Shown piece after piece: positions 35,077-44,019 of a stretch of 64,000 bases of DNA. Each line of letters begins with the position of its first letter. The first letter of the stretch is position 1. Location of the stretch: contig JBQDYD010000001.1 of NCBI GenBank assembly GCA_051967755.1, positions 372,001-436,000 on the forward strand. The letters are read 5' to 3'. This DNA comes from UBA1672 sp051967755 (GTDB taxonomy: Bacteria > Pseudomonadota > Alphaproteobacteria > Micavibrionales > Micavibrionaceae). The notes below the pieces were generated by a model. That model saw nothing but the letters and a program-made list of their open reading frames with translations. It was not told where the DNA came from and ran no database searches. Position numbers and translations under genes: made by a program.

Positions 35077-35526
35077 ATGGCGAAAAATAAGTTATTTTCC
35101 AAGGAATCCGCGCTGTCTATTATGGCCGAAGCCGCTATTGATTCACACGATGGCGTATTTCCTGTGACCAGTTGTCACAGTACGGTCGGGTATTGGATAG
35201 CCAATGAGCCTGAGGTCCAGCCAACAGATGAAATCGTGCTTTTGGGGCCTGATCCTGACGGCAGTAAGGTTTATCACTCAATATTGATGCGCGGGGATGA
35301 TATTATCGGCGATACGGAGCGCGTGGCGCCTGAGCGCCAGATGGATACGAAATATGATCCTGACACAGGTCAATATACGACCAAAATGTTTCAAAAAAGC
35401 ACTGATAACGTTACATATTATACATTAGACCGTATGAGCGTGGCAGAGTTTAGGGCGCAATATGGCTTGACCCAAGATGCCTCAAATGACCCTGAATACG
35501 GCAATGATGACGGGCCGGGCTTCTAA
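35077..35526 (+). CDS. Hypothetical protein, 149 residues
   Basis: Not recognised. Soluble, acidic, no signal peptide or membrane segment. A run of short beta-like segments (DEIVLLGPDPDGSKVYHSIL, RGDDIIGDTERV) is followed by an acidic Asp/Gly-rich end (PEYGNDDGPGF). The N-terminal part has one HDGVFPVTSCHST stretch. It stands alone, 78 bp after the VIT1-like gene and before the yccA-like gene. Only weak ribosome binding site evidence (GGGTGA). Confidence 0.7.
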   Translation: MAKNKLFSKESALSIMAEAAIDSHDGVFPVTSCHSTVGYWIANEPEVQPTDEIVLLGPDPDGSKVYHSILMRGDDIIGDTERVAPERQMDTKYDPDTGQYTTKMFQKSTDNVTYYTLDRMSVAEFRAQYGLTQDASNDPEYGNDDGPGF

Positions 35527-35619
35527 AATTCATTTAAATCAGTTTATTACAGAACGGTGAAACCATTTGTGCCGCGGGTGCGAATATTTCATTGTAAACA
35601 TTATGCAAGAGTCTTTGTA

Positions 35620-35631
35620 TTCTGGTATAAT
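35620..35631 (+). promoter_or_regulatory. Extended -10 promoter candidate of the Bax-inhibitor-1 gene
   Basis: TGGTATAAT at 35623-35631 combines a perfect TATAAT with an upstream TG, 54 bp before the start codon. The -35 region is weak (ATGCAA at 17 bp spacing), as expected for an extended -10 promoter. Confidence 0.6.
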
Positions 35632-35684
35632 GCAGTATATAACCTAACGTAATAAATGTTTTTAACAATTGGAGATTATAAAAC

Positions 35685-36386
35685 ATGCAAACAGATCGTT
35701 ATGCTCGCCCAGCCAGTCGAGATAAAGTTTACGACACAGGCTTACGCAATCACATGCTGAGCGTTTATAACCGCATGACAGCAGGTGTTTTGATCACCGC
35801 TATCGTGGCGTGGGTCGTGAGTAGCTCACCGGCGTTAATGGCAATGCTATTAGGTGGACCACAAGCGTATATCGTTATGTTCGCCCCGTTGGCTATCGTA
35901 TGGTTCGGTTTTAATCCGGCATCTATGTCATCTCAAAAATTGATGATGGCGTTTGTTGGTATCGCTGTTCTCTACGGGATAAGCTTCTCTGCAATCGCGC
36001 TGGCATTTGCCAAAGCTGATATTGCACGTGCATTCTTTATCACATCGGCAATGTTCGCCTCCCTTAGTATTTTCGGATACACAACCAAAACAGACCTTGC
36101 GCCAATGGCGAAGTTCTTGTTTATGGGGATTATCGGACTTGTGATCGTTAGTGTAACCGGCATATTTGTTGAATATTCAAGCATGATGCACTTTGGTATC
36201 AATATTGTAACCGTGCTGATTTTCGCAGGCGTGACCGCTTATGAAACACAAAATGTGAAAAGAATGTATCACGCGGGTAACCCCGCCGAGATCAATAGCC
36301 GTCTGGCGTGGTCTGCTGCTTTGTCGCTTTACATCAGTTTTGTGGCGATGTTCCAAAGCATCTTGCAGTTGATGAGCCAGCGTTAA
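35685..36386 (+). CDS. Bax inhibitor-1/YccA family membrane protein
   Basis: Seven-helix inner-membrane protein of the BI-1/YccA (TMBIM) family, which modulates the FtsH protease in E. coli or acts as a pH-sensitive calcium leak channel in the best-studied homologue. 233 residues. An N-terminal hydrophilic segment with YDTGLRNHMLSVYNRMTAG is typical of alphaproteobacterial and mitochondrial-type members. Seven hydrophobic segments follow, ending with AALSLYISFVAMFQSILQLM. Own promoter upstream and strong terminator downstream, so monocistronic. Confidence 0.92.
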   Translation: MQTDRYARPASRDKVYDTGLRNHMLSVYNRMTAGVLITAIVAWVVSSSPALMAMLLGGPQAYIVMFAPLAIVWFGFNPASMSSQKLMMAFVGIAVLYGISFSAIALAFAKADIARAFFITSAMFASLSIFGYTTKTDLAPMAKFLFMGIIGLVIVSVTGIFVEYSSMMHFGINIVTVLIFAGVTAYETQNVKRMYHAGNPAEINSRLAWSAALSLYISFVAMFQSILQLMSQR

Positions 36387-36410
36387 TACGCTCTTATAAA
36401 AATTCTAAGA

Positions 36411-36441
36411 AGCCCTGCTTAATGAAGCGGGGCTTTTTTTT
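36411..36441 (+). terminator. Rho-independent terminator after the Bax-inhibitor-1 gene
   Basis: AGCCCTGCTT, a loop AATG, then AAGCGGGGCT followed by eight T. A stem of about 10 bp with one mismatch and a clean T-tract. Confidence 0.85.
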
Positions 36442-36492
36442 GACTTGAAAAACAAATCTGAAACTATTATCACTATGGTTCCTTTTTTGTGA

Positions 36493-36568
36493 GGGCCCTT
36501 AGCTCAGCTGGGAGAGCGCATCGCTGGCAGCGATGAGGTCAGCGGTTCGATCCCGCTAGGGTCCACCA
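36493..36568 (+). tRNA. tRNA-Ala (anticodon GGC)
   Basis: A 76-base cloverleaf. The acceptor arm is GGGCCCT/AGGGTCC with one G-T pair, the D arm GCTCAGCTGGGAGAGC, and the anticodon arm CATCG-CTGGCAG-CGATG with GGC at 36526-36528. The T arm is AGCGG-TTCGATC-CCGCT. Discriminator A is followed by an encoded CCA. I found no repeat of its 3' end elsewhere in the window, so there is no sign of an integrated element. Confidence 0.97.
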
Positions 36569-36638
36569 TTTTAATTTCTTCCGAAATTTATCTTAACATG
36601 ATATCTCTATATCCATGGGTGGAAACAGAGTTAGAATA

Positions 36639-37754
36639 ATGAAAAGCGGCATCATATATGGCGTTTTTTTTATGATCATGACCTTTTGCATGATAAATAA
36701 TCTTATGGCTGAGGAACAAGATAGTAGATCATTTCTTATGTCTATGACCTACCAACCATATGATTGGTCGGATGAGGCGTTTGACGAGACATATCGTTTT
36801 ATTCAAAAGAATGCAGATGCGACTTTTTTCTATTTTGACGACGGTGTACCGTGGTCGGAAGCTTTAAATGGAACGCCTTTTCATCAAAACGTAAATGCAG
36901 ATATTGAAGAGAAACTCTTGCAGGCACAAAAAAGTGATCAGCTTTTTGTAGGGGTGAATTTTTTAGGGAAGGATCGGTCTTCTCTTGCTTCATATTGGGC
37001 AAAAGAAGACAGTATGGCTTTGCCTGAAAATTGGGCGGAGAAAACGCTGGGGGACCCGGACGTTGTTAAAGCCTATATACAATATTGCAAAAGAATGATA
37101 GCGGCCTTTAAGCCAACCGTTTTCATTTACGGTATGGAGGTTGATTCCGTCAGGATGGATGTGGGAAGTAAGGATTTTGAGGTGCTTAAGGCATTTATCA
37201 GCGCAGTATATACTGAGTTGAAGAAAGAGTTTCCTGATGTAAAACATGTCCTCACATTTGTTTTGCTTCCCGAAGAAGATATGCGAACAAAAGTAGATAT
37301 GGTGAGGGCGCTTCTTCCTTATACGGATATTTATGCCGTTAGCTTATACCCCTATCTTTTTGATGGTATTGCAGGTGATGCCAATAAGATTCCGAGTCGT
37401 TTATTATCTCAAGTGCGTGATTATATCGGAGATAAGCCATTTGCAATTGCGGAGACGGGATTTAATGCAAAAAGATGGAGTGTTCTTTCAAAGTTGATTT
37501 GGATAGCCGGTGATGAAACTTCTCAGTCGCGCTATGTCCGCTTTTTGTTGGCAGAGGCAGATCAACTTGATGCTGTTTTTGTAAATTGGTGGGTGCCTCG
37601 TGATTTGGATGCATTATGGTTAAAGATGAAAGCGTCAGGCGCCGATCCTATGTACAGCCAATGGAACAGCAATGGTTTGATGCGCGCGAATGGCGAAGCG
37701 CGGCCAAGCTATTATGTCTGGCAAAAGTGGTATCAAAAAAAGATTCGAGATTAA
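36639..37754 (+). CDS. Exported TIM-barrel glycoside hydrolase-like protein
   Basis: Probable secreted or periplasmic protein related in outline to clan-A glycosidases (endo-galactanase or cellulase-like); the family is not certain. About 371 residues from the ATG at 36639, which places a signal peptide first (MKSGIIYGVFFMIMTFCM, ending LMAEE). An upstream ATG at 36615 would add eight polar residues. Barrel-like landmarks are TVFIYGMEVDSVR, where the acid/base Glu might sit, DIYAVSLYPYLFDG, PFAIAETGFNAKRW with a candidate nucleophile Glu, and VFVNWWVPRD. A+T content is visibly higher than in the flanking genes, and it lies right after tRNA-Ala, so transfer is possible. Confidence 0.75.
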   Translation: MKSGIIYGVFFMIMTFCMINNLMAEEQDSRSFLMSMTYQPYDWSDEAFDETYRFIQKNADATFFYFDDGVPWSEALNGTPFHQNVNADIEEKLLQAQKSDQLFVGVNFLGKDRSSLASYWAKEDSMALPENWAEKTLGDPDVVKAYIQYCKRMIAAFKPTVFIYGMEVDSVRMDVGSKDFEVLKAFISAVYTELKKEFPDVKHVLTFVLLPEEDMRTKVDMVRALLPYTDIYAVSLYPYLFDGIAGDANKIPSRLLSQVRDYIGDKPFAIAETGFNAKRWSVLSKLIWIAGDETSQSRYVRFLLAEADQLDAVFVNWWVPRDLDALWLKMKASGADPMYSQWNSNGLMRANGEARPSYYVWQKWYQKKIRD

Positions 37755-37860
37755 TATTGCGCTATTTTGAAATGAGTTGCTTTTCGCTAGTATCTTTAAC
37801 TTAATATGCGCATGTTCGGTCTGACAGCCGTACTATTTCTTACAGAAAGCCACATTTACT

Positions 37861-38964
37861 ATGAATTTTGAAATCTTTCTCGCCACTGCGCCGGGTTTGG
37901 AGAGCGCGCTTTATGACGAAGTCCGCACCAAAGGGTTTAAACAAGCCAAAACGGTTAAGGGCGGCGTTATTATTAAAGGCGGCTGGCCGGAGGTGTGGCG
38001 CGCAAATTTATGGGTGCGGGGGGCATCACGTGTTTTGGCGCGCATTGCCTCTTTTAAAGTCATGCATCTTGCGCAGCTCGATGCGCGTGCCTTTGAGGTG
38101 CCATGGGGTGATATCCTGAGACCCGATATACCATTTAATGTCAAAGTCAGCTGTTCCAAGTCACGAATTTATCATTCTGATGCGGCGGCAGAACGCATTA
38201 CAAAAGCAATCAGCAAAACATTGAATGCGCAAGCCTCCCCGGAAGCTGGGGTCACAGTGATGGCGCGTATTGAGCGGAATATCTGCACAATCAGCGTCGA
38301 TACATCAGGCGCGTTATTGCATAAGCGCGGCTTTAAGGCGCATGTTAATAAAGCCCCTGTGAGAGAGAATATGGCCGCGTTATTTCTACAGCAATGCGGG
38401 TATAACGGCACGGAGCCAGTATATGACCCGATGTGCGGGTCGGGGACATTTGTGATCGAAGCCGCAGAGATCGCCGCACGCCTTAACCCGGGGCGGGCGC
38501 GTGAGTTTGCCTTTGAAAAGCTTGTCACGTTTGATCCTACCGCGTGGCAGAAAATGCGCACTGTAACGCGTGAGGCCAATAGCGATATTCATTTTTATGG
38601 CAGTGACCGCGATGATGGCGCGGTTAAGATGAGCCGGGAAAATGCCGCGCGCGCAGGGGTGAAGGCGCAAACAGAATTTACACAGCAAACCATTAGCGAT
38701 ATTTCACCGCCATGTGATATGCCGGGTTTGGTTATTCTTAACCCGCCTTATGGTGGCCGCATGAGTGAGGTGAAAAAACTCACGCCGCTTTATCAATCCA
38801 TTGGCAGAGTATTGCAAAGCCGTTTTGCAGGGTGGCGCGTTGGTATTGTCACAACGGATAAAACATTGGCACAGGCCACAGGATTATCATTTGAGCCTGA
38901 AAATGCCCCCGTGCAGCATGGTGGTTTGCGCGTGACGCTTTTCCAAACAGCGCCTCTTTCATGA
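37861..38964 (+). CDS. THUMP-domain 23S rRNA methyltransferase (RlmL N-domain type)
   Basis: SAM-dependent rRNA guanine-N2 methyltransferase of the RlmL/YcbY family. 367 residues, corresponding to the N-terminal methyltransferase half of E. coli RlmKL. A THUMP-type RNA-binding region occupies about 1-150 (EIFLATAPGLESALYDEV, VKVSCSKSRIYHSDAAAERI). The SAM-binding motif DPMCGSGT is at about 189-196 and the catalytic NPPYGGRM at about 294-301. The single-domain form is common in alphaproteobacteria. Monocistronic by spacing. Confidence 0.9.
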   Translation: MNFEIFLATAPGLESALYDEVRTKGFKQAKTVKGGVIIKGGWPEVWRANLWVRGASRVLARIASFKVMHLAQLDARAFEVPWGDILRPDIPFNVKVSCSKSRIYHSDAAAERITKAISKTLNAQASPEAGVTVMARIERNICTISVDTSGALLHKRGFKAHVNKAPVRENMAALFLQQCGYNGTEPVYDPMCGSGTFVIEAAEIAARLNPGRAREFAFEKLVTFDPTAWQKMRTVTREANSDIHFYGSDRDDGAVKMSRENAARAGVKAQTEFTQQTISDISPPCDMPGLVILNPPYGGRMSEVKKLTPLYQSIGRVLQSRFAGWRVGIVTTDKTLAQATGLSFEPENAPVQHGGLRVTLFQTAPLS

Positions 38965-39003
38965 GGTGAATTCAAAAATAATTTCATGGTTTTGAATAAA
39001 AAA

Positions 39004-39032
39004 CCCTGCCCGAAATATGTGTTCGGACAGGG
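39004..39032 (-). terminator. Rho-independent terminator of the pspA-like operon
   Basis: Hairpin CCCTG-C-CCGAA, loop, TTCGG-A-CAGGG with one mismatch. On the minus strand it is followed by six T. It terminates the minus-strand genes at 39058-41066 and may also stop plus-strand transcription from 38964. Confidence 0.85.
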
Positions 39033-39057
39033 GGAGGAGTAAACGGTAGTTTTCGGC

Positions 39058-40413
39058 TTAGTTTTCAGTGCGTTTTGCCAAGCGATCCCATTTCATTTTT
39101 ATCAAAGCGCCGTGACGTTCAATCAATGACGCGGTGATGATGATTGTCGCGCCTGATACAGAGAGCGTGATCCAGTTAGAGAAATCTAACCACTGGGCGA
39201 AGTCCATCACAGGTCTTCCAATACCGCATAGGGCGGTCAGCATCCCCAAAGCCATCAGGTGACGCAAACCATATCGGTATGCGACGGCGGTGGTTGCCAA
39301 TCCTGCAAACACACAGAGCATTGCCTGCGTCAGATCATCTGTTATCAGAATTGGTATGATGTATGTTGCGGTCAGAACCAGTGCGGCCATACGCACGGTG
39401 GCGATTGATCTCTCTCCACGCGTTGCCAAATCCATAAGCAATCCGGCAAGGATAATCCCGAATACATTGAAAGCATACGCATCAGAGATATAACGATGCG
39501 CAAGCTCACCTGCTGGGGCAGCGACGAAAAACGCGGTAATCAGGGATAACCAATAGGTCATTTTATGTGAAAATGAACCGTCTTCGGCTTGTCCTCCGCA
39601 GAAACGCAGCGCCATAAATGCTGTCCCCGCCAAGATGATTTCCAAAATTTCATCGACAGGATAGAACCAGATGCTTCGGCAAATAATAATACCTGCAGGC
39701 ACTAAAACTGTGGCCATACCGAACATACCTTCAGGTGTGCGCAACGTATTGTCATCTGACATACGCTTTGTAAAGAACGCGATAGGCACGATAACGGCAA
39801 GCAGCGCGGCGACCCCGACAAAAAGGGATTCACGAACAGGAACCAGCAGCAGCAAGTTGGTGAATAGGAACAGCGCGGATAAGGTCTTTGCTGATCTGCG
39901 GGCAAGCACTTTATGGCCAATCCACGTAACAGGCGCGCTGATAGCGAGAGTGCCCAATAACGCCATAACAATTGCGCCTGATTCAGGGGCAACCCATTTG
40001 GCATAGCTGGGGTATTCAACAAGGCTACTGCCCCATTGCATGGTGGAAAATAGGAGCGCGCCAAGCGTGGTCATATTGACGGTGATTGAAATGAGCCCAA
40101 GCCCGAAAAAGATACGGGCGCCTTTATTTTCCTTGAGGAGGTAGCTAAGGCCAAAGCCACTTGCCGCCAAAAGGAATGTTTGCGAGAGCAGCATATAATA
40201 TCGGCTGATATCATTACCCTCATGCCATCCCTGCAACAAGTATGAGGACATGGCGATCAGCATGACGAGCGCGCCGCAAACCCGCAGGAGCGACGCAACA
40301 TTCGTCATGTTATTGATGAGGCCAAAGATACCTGTTTCTTGCGGCTGTGTGCTGATGTTACTATCATCCCACTGCACGGCATCTGTATAGTAATTATCTT
40401 GATGTAAGGTCAT
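39058..40413 (-). CDS. Polytopic membrane protein, unknown function
   Basis: 451 residues with about twelve hydrophobic segments after a polar N-terminus of about 38 residues. It resembles the loosely defined DUF2157/DUF4401-type membrane proteins in overall layout, but I cannot prove membership. It follows the PspA-like gene by only 2 bp, so the two are co-transcribed. PspA-type proteins act at the inner membrane in envelope stress, and this protein may be its membrane partner, an inference from the tight coupling. A strong terminator follows. Confidence 0.8.
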   Translation of the reverse strand: MTLHQDNYYTDAVQWDDSNISTQPQETGIFGLINNMTNVASLLRVCGALVMLIAMSSYLLQGWHEGNDISRYYMLLSQTFLLAASGFGLSYLLKENKGARIFFGLGLISITVNMTTLGALLFSTMQWGSSLVEYPSYAKWVAPESGAIVMALLGTLAISAPVTWIGHKVLARRSAKTLSALFLFTNLLLLVPVRESLFVGVAALLAVIVPIAFFTKRMSDDNTLRTPEGMFGMATVLVPAGIIICRSIWFYPVDEILEIILAGTAFMALRFCGGQAEDGSFSHKMTYWLSLITAFFVAAPAGELAHRYISDAYAFNVFGIILAGLLMDLATRGERSIATVRMAALVLTATYIIPILITDDLTQAMLCVFAGLATTAVAYRYGLRHLMALGMLTALCGIGRPVMDFAQWLDFSNWITLSVSGATIIITASLIERHGALIKMKWDRLAKRTEN

Positions 40414-40415
40414 TT

Positions 40416-41066
40416 TTACTCTCCCTTTTTAGACTCTAGTAATTCGGCAAGCTCGGCTTGTAATTCCACGGTGCTCTCTTCCTTCGCGAAAGACATATCG
40501 AGTGAATCAACACTTGAGACGTGACCCGTGGCATATTCTGTTTCGGTGATAAGTGTTTCCCACCGATCGAATGTATCTTCGATGCCGTTGCCGGTGGCGC
40601 CCTCGATTTGATTGATGATGCGCATGGCATCTGCCGTTGATTGACGGGAACGCATCAGATTTTGCTGCTCCGTGATATCACGCAGGCGTTGCTCCATACG
40701 TTGCACATTTTCACCGACTTTTGCCTCCAGCTCTTCGTGCTTTATCAGCGCGGCTTGCGTTTGCTTGATTTGTTCACGGCATTGGTTGCGCCGCGCAATA
40801 CAGGCCAGAGCTTTCTGCTCATCTTTTGCGGCGATATCCTTTGCGCGGTCTTCCCATAATTGTGCCTTGTATGTGGCATCATCCAGACGGCGCTGCATGG
40901 CTTCGCCATCTCGGCGCACGCGATCTAAGCGCACTTTTGCCTTGGCGATTGCGGCGCGCGTGTCTTTTAGCGCAACGGCGACAACAGCGTCATGATTTTC
41001 AATCTGGGAAACGATGTCATCCACCTTACCGTTTAAGGTTGCTGAAATACGTGTAAATAGGTTCAT
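40416..41066 (-). CDS. PspA/IM30-like coiled-coil protein
   Basis: Peripheral membrane protein of the PspA/IM30 (ESCRT-III-like) type, likely protecting or remodelling the inner membrane. 216 residues, almost entirely helical with long coiled coils, no signal peptide. Landmarks are MNLFTRISATLNGKVDDIV at the N-terminal amphipathic helix, VAVALKDTRAAIAKAKVRLD, and CREQIKQTQAALIKHEELE. The C-terminal part is acidic. It heads a two-gene operon and is divergent from a Cro/C1-type regulator, which may control it. Confidence 0.82.
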   Translation of the reverse strand: MNLFTRISATLNGKVDDIVSQIENHDAVVAVALKDTRAAIAKAKVRLDRVRRDGEAMQRRLDDATYKAQLWEDRAKDIAAKDEQKALACIARRNQCREQIKQTQAALIKHEELEAKVGENVQRMEQRLRDITEQQNLMRSRQSTADAMRIINQIEGATGNGIEDTFDRWETLITETEYATGHVSSVDSLDMSFAKEESTVELQAELAELLESKKGE

Positions 41067-41196
41067 TGTGTTTTCTCCTTCATTTGTTTACCTATTTTCA
41101 TCGTAATAGAAGGGCGCTATATAAGATACTTAATTGACATAAGTCGCGGAATAATGATATTTAGGTATTATATATTGATACTTATGCGGGGATTCG

Positions 41197-41946
41197 ATGC
41201 AAACGACGCTGTTACTTCAAACCTTAAAGAAATGCCTGAAGGCGCAAGGAAAGACCTATGCGGATGTGGCTGAGGCGCTGAATCTGTCAGAGGCGAGCGT
41301 GAAACGCATGTTTTCAGAACAGCAATTTTCCCTGCAACGATTAGATAGCGTTTGCAATATGCTGGGTTTGGAAATTAGCGATCTGGTCAAGCAAATGGAT
41401 GCCTCGCAGGCGAAAATAGAGCAACTGACGCACAGTCAGGAAATTGAGATTATTCAGGATATGGAACTGACATTGGTTACTGTGTGTGTGTTTAATCACT
41501 GGACGATCGATGATATCACGCAATATTTCACCCTAAGCCATGAGCAATGTATCGGGAAGTTACTAACGCTGGATAAGATCGGTATTATTGAATTGCTTCC
41601 GCATAATAAGGTGAAGCTGCTCGTCAGTCCGAATTTTTCATGGATTGAAGATGGCCCGTTTGAACGCTTTTTTCGTGATCATATCGGGCAAGAATATTTT
41701 AACAGCAATTTTAGGGGGGAATATGGCCGCTTGCATGTTTTAAATGGTTCGCTCTCCCCCGCCAGCGCGGCAGAATTTCAACGAAAGTTTATGCGCCTTG
41801 TGCGTGAATTTACCGAAGTCGTGCGGGATAATGCAACATTGCCGATTGAGGATCGCAAAGGGGTGACATTGGTTTTGGCTATGCGGAATTGGGATTATGG
41901 GTTATTTGATCACCTCATTCGCCCTGAACATAAAATTGAGCAATAG
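41197..41946 (+). CDS. Cro/C1-type HTH transcriptional regulator
   Basis: 249 residues. The N-terminal HTH is at about 16-60: KTYADVAEALNLSEASVKR is the helix-turn-helix, followed by LDSVCNMLGLEISDL. The remaining 180 residues form an unrecognised domain of alpha/beta character with ILELLPHNKVKLLVSPNF-like segments and a C-terminal helical part, perhaps a ligand sensor. It is divergent from the PspA-like operon across a 130-bp AT-rich gap and is the natural candidate regulator of that operon, or of itself. Confidence 0.88.
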   Translation: MQTTLLLQTLKKCLKAQGKTYADVAEALNLSEASVKRMFSEQQFSLQRLDSVCNMLGLEISDLVKQMDASQAKIEQLTHSQEIEIIQDMELTLVTVCVFNHWTIDDITQYFTLSHEQCIGKLLTLDKIGIIELLPHNKVKLLVSPNFSWIEDGPFERFFRDHIGQEYFNSNFRGEYGRLHVLNGSLSPASAAEFQRKFMRLVREFTEVVRDNATLPIEDRKGVTLVLAMRNWDYGLFDHLIRPEHKIEQ

Positions 41947-41980
41947 ACACATCAGAGATAGCGGCACAGAGAGTAACGTT

Positions 41981-42841
41981 TTAGTCATTATGAAGTGACG
42001 TTACGTTTGGTGCAGCTTCAATGGCTTCTTTTTCTAATTGAGCGTGATCTTCAGGGGTCTTAGCCGTTGAGAGTTTTTGTCTCAGTTCTTCTGATTGTTT
42101 TAAAATTTTTTTTTCCAGAGCGCTGTCCCCGAAATTTGGCTTTAGTTCGTCATTTACGAAGTTAAGGAAGGATTGCATAACAAACTGATCATCTCGGTTC
42201 AGGCCTGTTTCCTCGGAAAGAAATTCCGCGGCCTGCGTTCTAGTATCCAGTTCCTCTGAAACCCTTAGTAAGTATAGAAGTTTTGCCTCCTGATCGTTAA
42301 GGTCTTTGATGTCATCAGGAGAAGAATCCAGCTTAAAGATCGTTTCTATAATTTGTTTTGAACGCTCATCCAGACCATTCGTAAAGTTACTTGCCTCTGA
42401 ATAATATAGGTCATCAAGGGTAGGTGATAGAAGGTTGGCAACATTCAGTGAGCTTGACGGTTTTTGGTCACCCAGAAAATCTTCACTAAACTGATGGAGC
42501 TCATTTGCTCTTTTTATTGCGCGGGATTTGAACGCAGCTTCCTTTGACGGGATGAGATGCCCGACCAGCCCCTGTACTATCGGATTGTTCGCATTAGCGC
42601 CTTTTGATGCGGATTGTATGGACTCGTCCACACCGCCGTATTTTAGGGTTAGGGTTCGTTTGTAAGCACGTTCTAACTCTTTATCGGGCTGTATTCCTGT
42701 GTTGCTGATGAAATCGTTGTATGAATCGTTCACCAGATTGCCATGGCCGTATTTCGTTAAAACACCTTGCAGTTCTCGTTCTTTTTTCTGCTCAGGGTTT
42801 CCGGCATTGAATGAGCGAATATTTCCCGTATCATCAACCAT
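41981..42841 (-). CDS. Orphan soluble protein, 286 residues
   Basis: Not recognised. Hydrophilic and mostly helical by composition, without signal peptide, membrane segments or cysteines. The C-terminal 60 residues are rich in Glu, Lys and Gln (ALEKKILKQSEELRQKLS, HAQLEKEAIEAAP) and look coiled-coil. Flanked by unrelated genes, convergent with the HTH regulator, with a 195-bp gap upstream containing nothing recognisable. In an organism with a T4BSS such an orphan is a possible effector, but nothing in the sequence proves it. Confidence 0.75.
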   Translation of the reverse strand: MVDDTGNIRSFNAGNPEQKKERELQGVLTKYGHGNLVNDSYNDFISNTGIQPDKELERAYKRTLTLKYGGVDESIQSASKGANANNPIVQGLVGHLIPSKEAAFKSRAIKRANELHQFSEDFLGDQKPSSSLNVANLLSPTLDDLYYSEASNFTNGLDERSKQIIETIFKLDSSPDDIKDLNDQEAKLLYLLRVSEELDTRTQAAEFLSEETGLNRDDQFVMQSFLNFVNDELKPNFGDSALEKKILKQSEELRQKLSTAKTPEDHAQLEKEAIEAAPNVTSLHND

Positions 42842-43036
42842 TGTTTTGTCTTCTTTTATTGTTAGTAGAGTATTTTAGCTGAAATCTCTATAAGAGTACA
42901 AGTTAATGAAAGTCAAGGTTATCGGCTTTCGGTTAAAAATATTCATACAACTTTTCAAAATTATAAAAAATTCCCTTTCTGTTTCTGAATAGATCGCTAC
43001 TCTGGCGATACATAAATAAAAAAGGATGCGGTTGAT

Positions 43037-43426
43037 ATGAAGTCCTGTATATGCGGTAAATCAAAGGCTTTTGAAAAATGTTGCGGGCGGTATTTATCAG
43101 GTAGGGAGCATGCAAAAACGCCTGAGCAATTAATGCGCTCGCGCTATGCGGCTTATGCGCTGGGCGGGTATGGGGAGTATTTGCTCTCGACGTGGTTACC
43201 GACCGCCGCGCATGGATTATCGGCGCAGGCTCTGTCTGAAAAAACACTGGATTGGCAACGCTTGCAGGTGATTTCCTCATCCCAGAGCGGTGATAAAGGC
43301 ACGGTGGAGTTCAAGGCGTTCTATCGCAGCTCACCTGAGGCAGAGGAAGAGGATTTGATGCATGAGGTGTCGGAATTTATCCGCCTTCAGTCACGCTGGT
43401 ATTACGTCAGCGGAGCGGTTCTTTAG
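43037..43426 (+). CDS. YchJ family SEC-C motif protein
   Basis: Small UPF0225/YchJ family protein, function unknown. 129 residues. The zinc-binding SEC-C-like start MKSCICGKSKAFEKCCGRYL provides the C-x-C and CC ligands. It is followed by the YchJ signature PEQLMRSRYAAYALG and the DW-containing region typical of the NTF2-like domain (LDWQRLQVI, VEFKAFYR, SRWYYVSG). Monocistronic, converging on greB with only 15 bp between stops. Confidence 0.92.
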   Translation: MKSCICGKSKAFEKCCGRYLSGREHAKTPEQLMRSRYAAYALGGYGEYLLSTWLPTAAHGLSAQALSEKTLDWQRLQVISSSQSGDKGTVEFKAFYRSSPEAEEEDLMHEVSEFIRLQSRWYYVSGAVL

Positions 43427-43441
43427 TTCTTATTTTGTTTT

Positions 43442-43954
43442 TCACTCAAGCGGATAGGATATCTCCACCACTTCGATTTCCTCGATGCCTTTATCGGTGC
43501 GCACTTTTACCACGTCGCCTTCTTCGGCCTGCATGAGGGCTTTACCGACAGGCGAAAGCCAGTTGATTTTACCCTGATCAAAATCGGCTTCATCGACATT
43601 GACCAGCTTTACGGTCACTTCGCTGTCATCCTCGCGCGCATAGGTGACGGTGGCGCCGAAATAAACGCGGTCCAGATTTTGCTGATCTTTCGGGTCAATT
43701 ACCACGGTATTTTCAAGCTTTTTGGTTAAATATCGCACACGGCGATCAATCTCGCGCAGGCGTTTTTTGTTGTAAATGTAATCCCCATTTTCGGAGCGAT
43801 CCCCATTGCCTGCCGCCCAAGAGACGATCTCAACGATTTTCGGGCGCTCATCATGAAGCAGGAAATGCAGCTCATCCGACAGGGTTTGATGACCAAGCGG
43901 GGTCATATAATGGGTTGTTTCACCGGATGGGGGAGAGTTCGTTTTTCTGCGCAT
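43442..43954 (-). CDS. greB: Transcript cleavage factor GreB
   Basis: Rescues backtracked RNA polymerase by stimulating RNA cleavage. About 170 residues from the ATG at 43954 (MRRKTNSPPSGETTHY). I prefer this start to the upstream one at 44014 because the latter would read through the hairpin tail next to it, and the family starts at this point. The coiled-coil tip contains GNGDRSENGDYIYNKKRLRE with the acidic pair that reaches the polymerase active site. The C-terminal FKBP-like domain includes INWLSPVGKALMQAEEGD. Confidence 0.93.
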   Translation of the reverse strand: MRRKTNSPPSGETTHYMTPLGHQTLSDELHFLLHDERPKIVEIVSWAAGNGDRSENGDYIYNKKRLREIDRRVRYLTKKLENTVVIDPKDQQNLDRVYFGATVTYAREDDSEVTVKLVNVDEADFDQGKINWLSPVGKALMQAEEGDVVKVRTDKGIEEIEVVEISYPLE

Positions 43955-44019
43955 ATTTCGTGTTTTTGCCTGAATGTTAAGCAACGAATATACGCACGAT
44001 GCAGCTATTTTCAAATAAG

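Noticed and set aside
36493..36568. Possible attachment site at tRNA-Ala
   Set aside because: No second copy of the tRNA 3' end and no integrase gene in the window.
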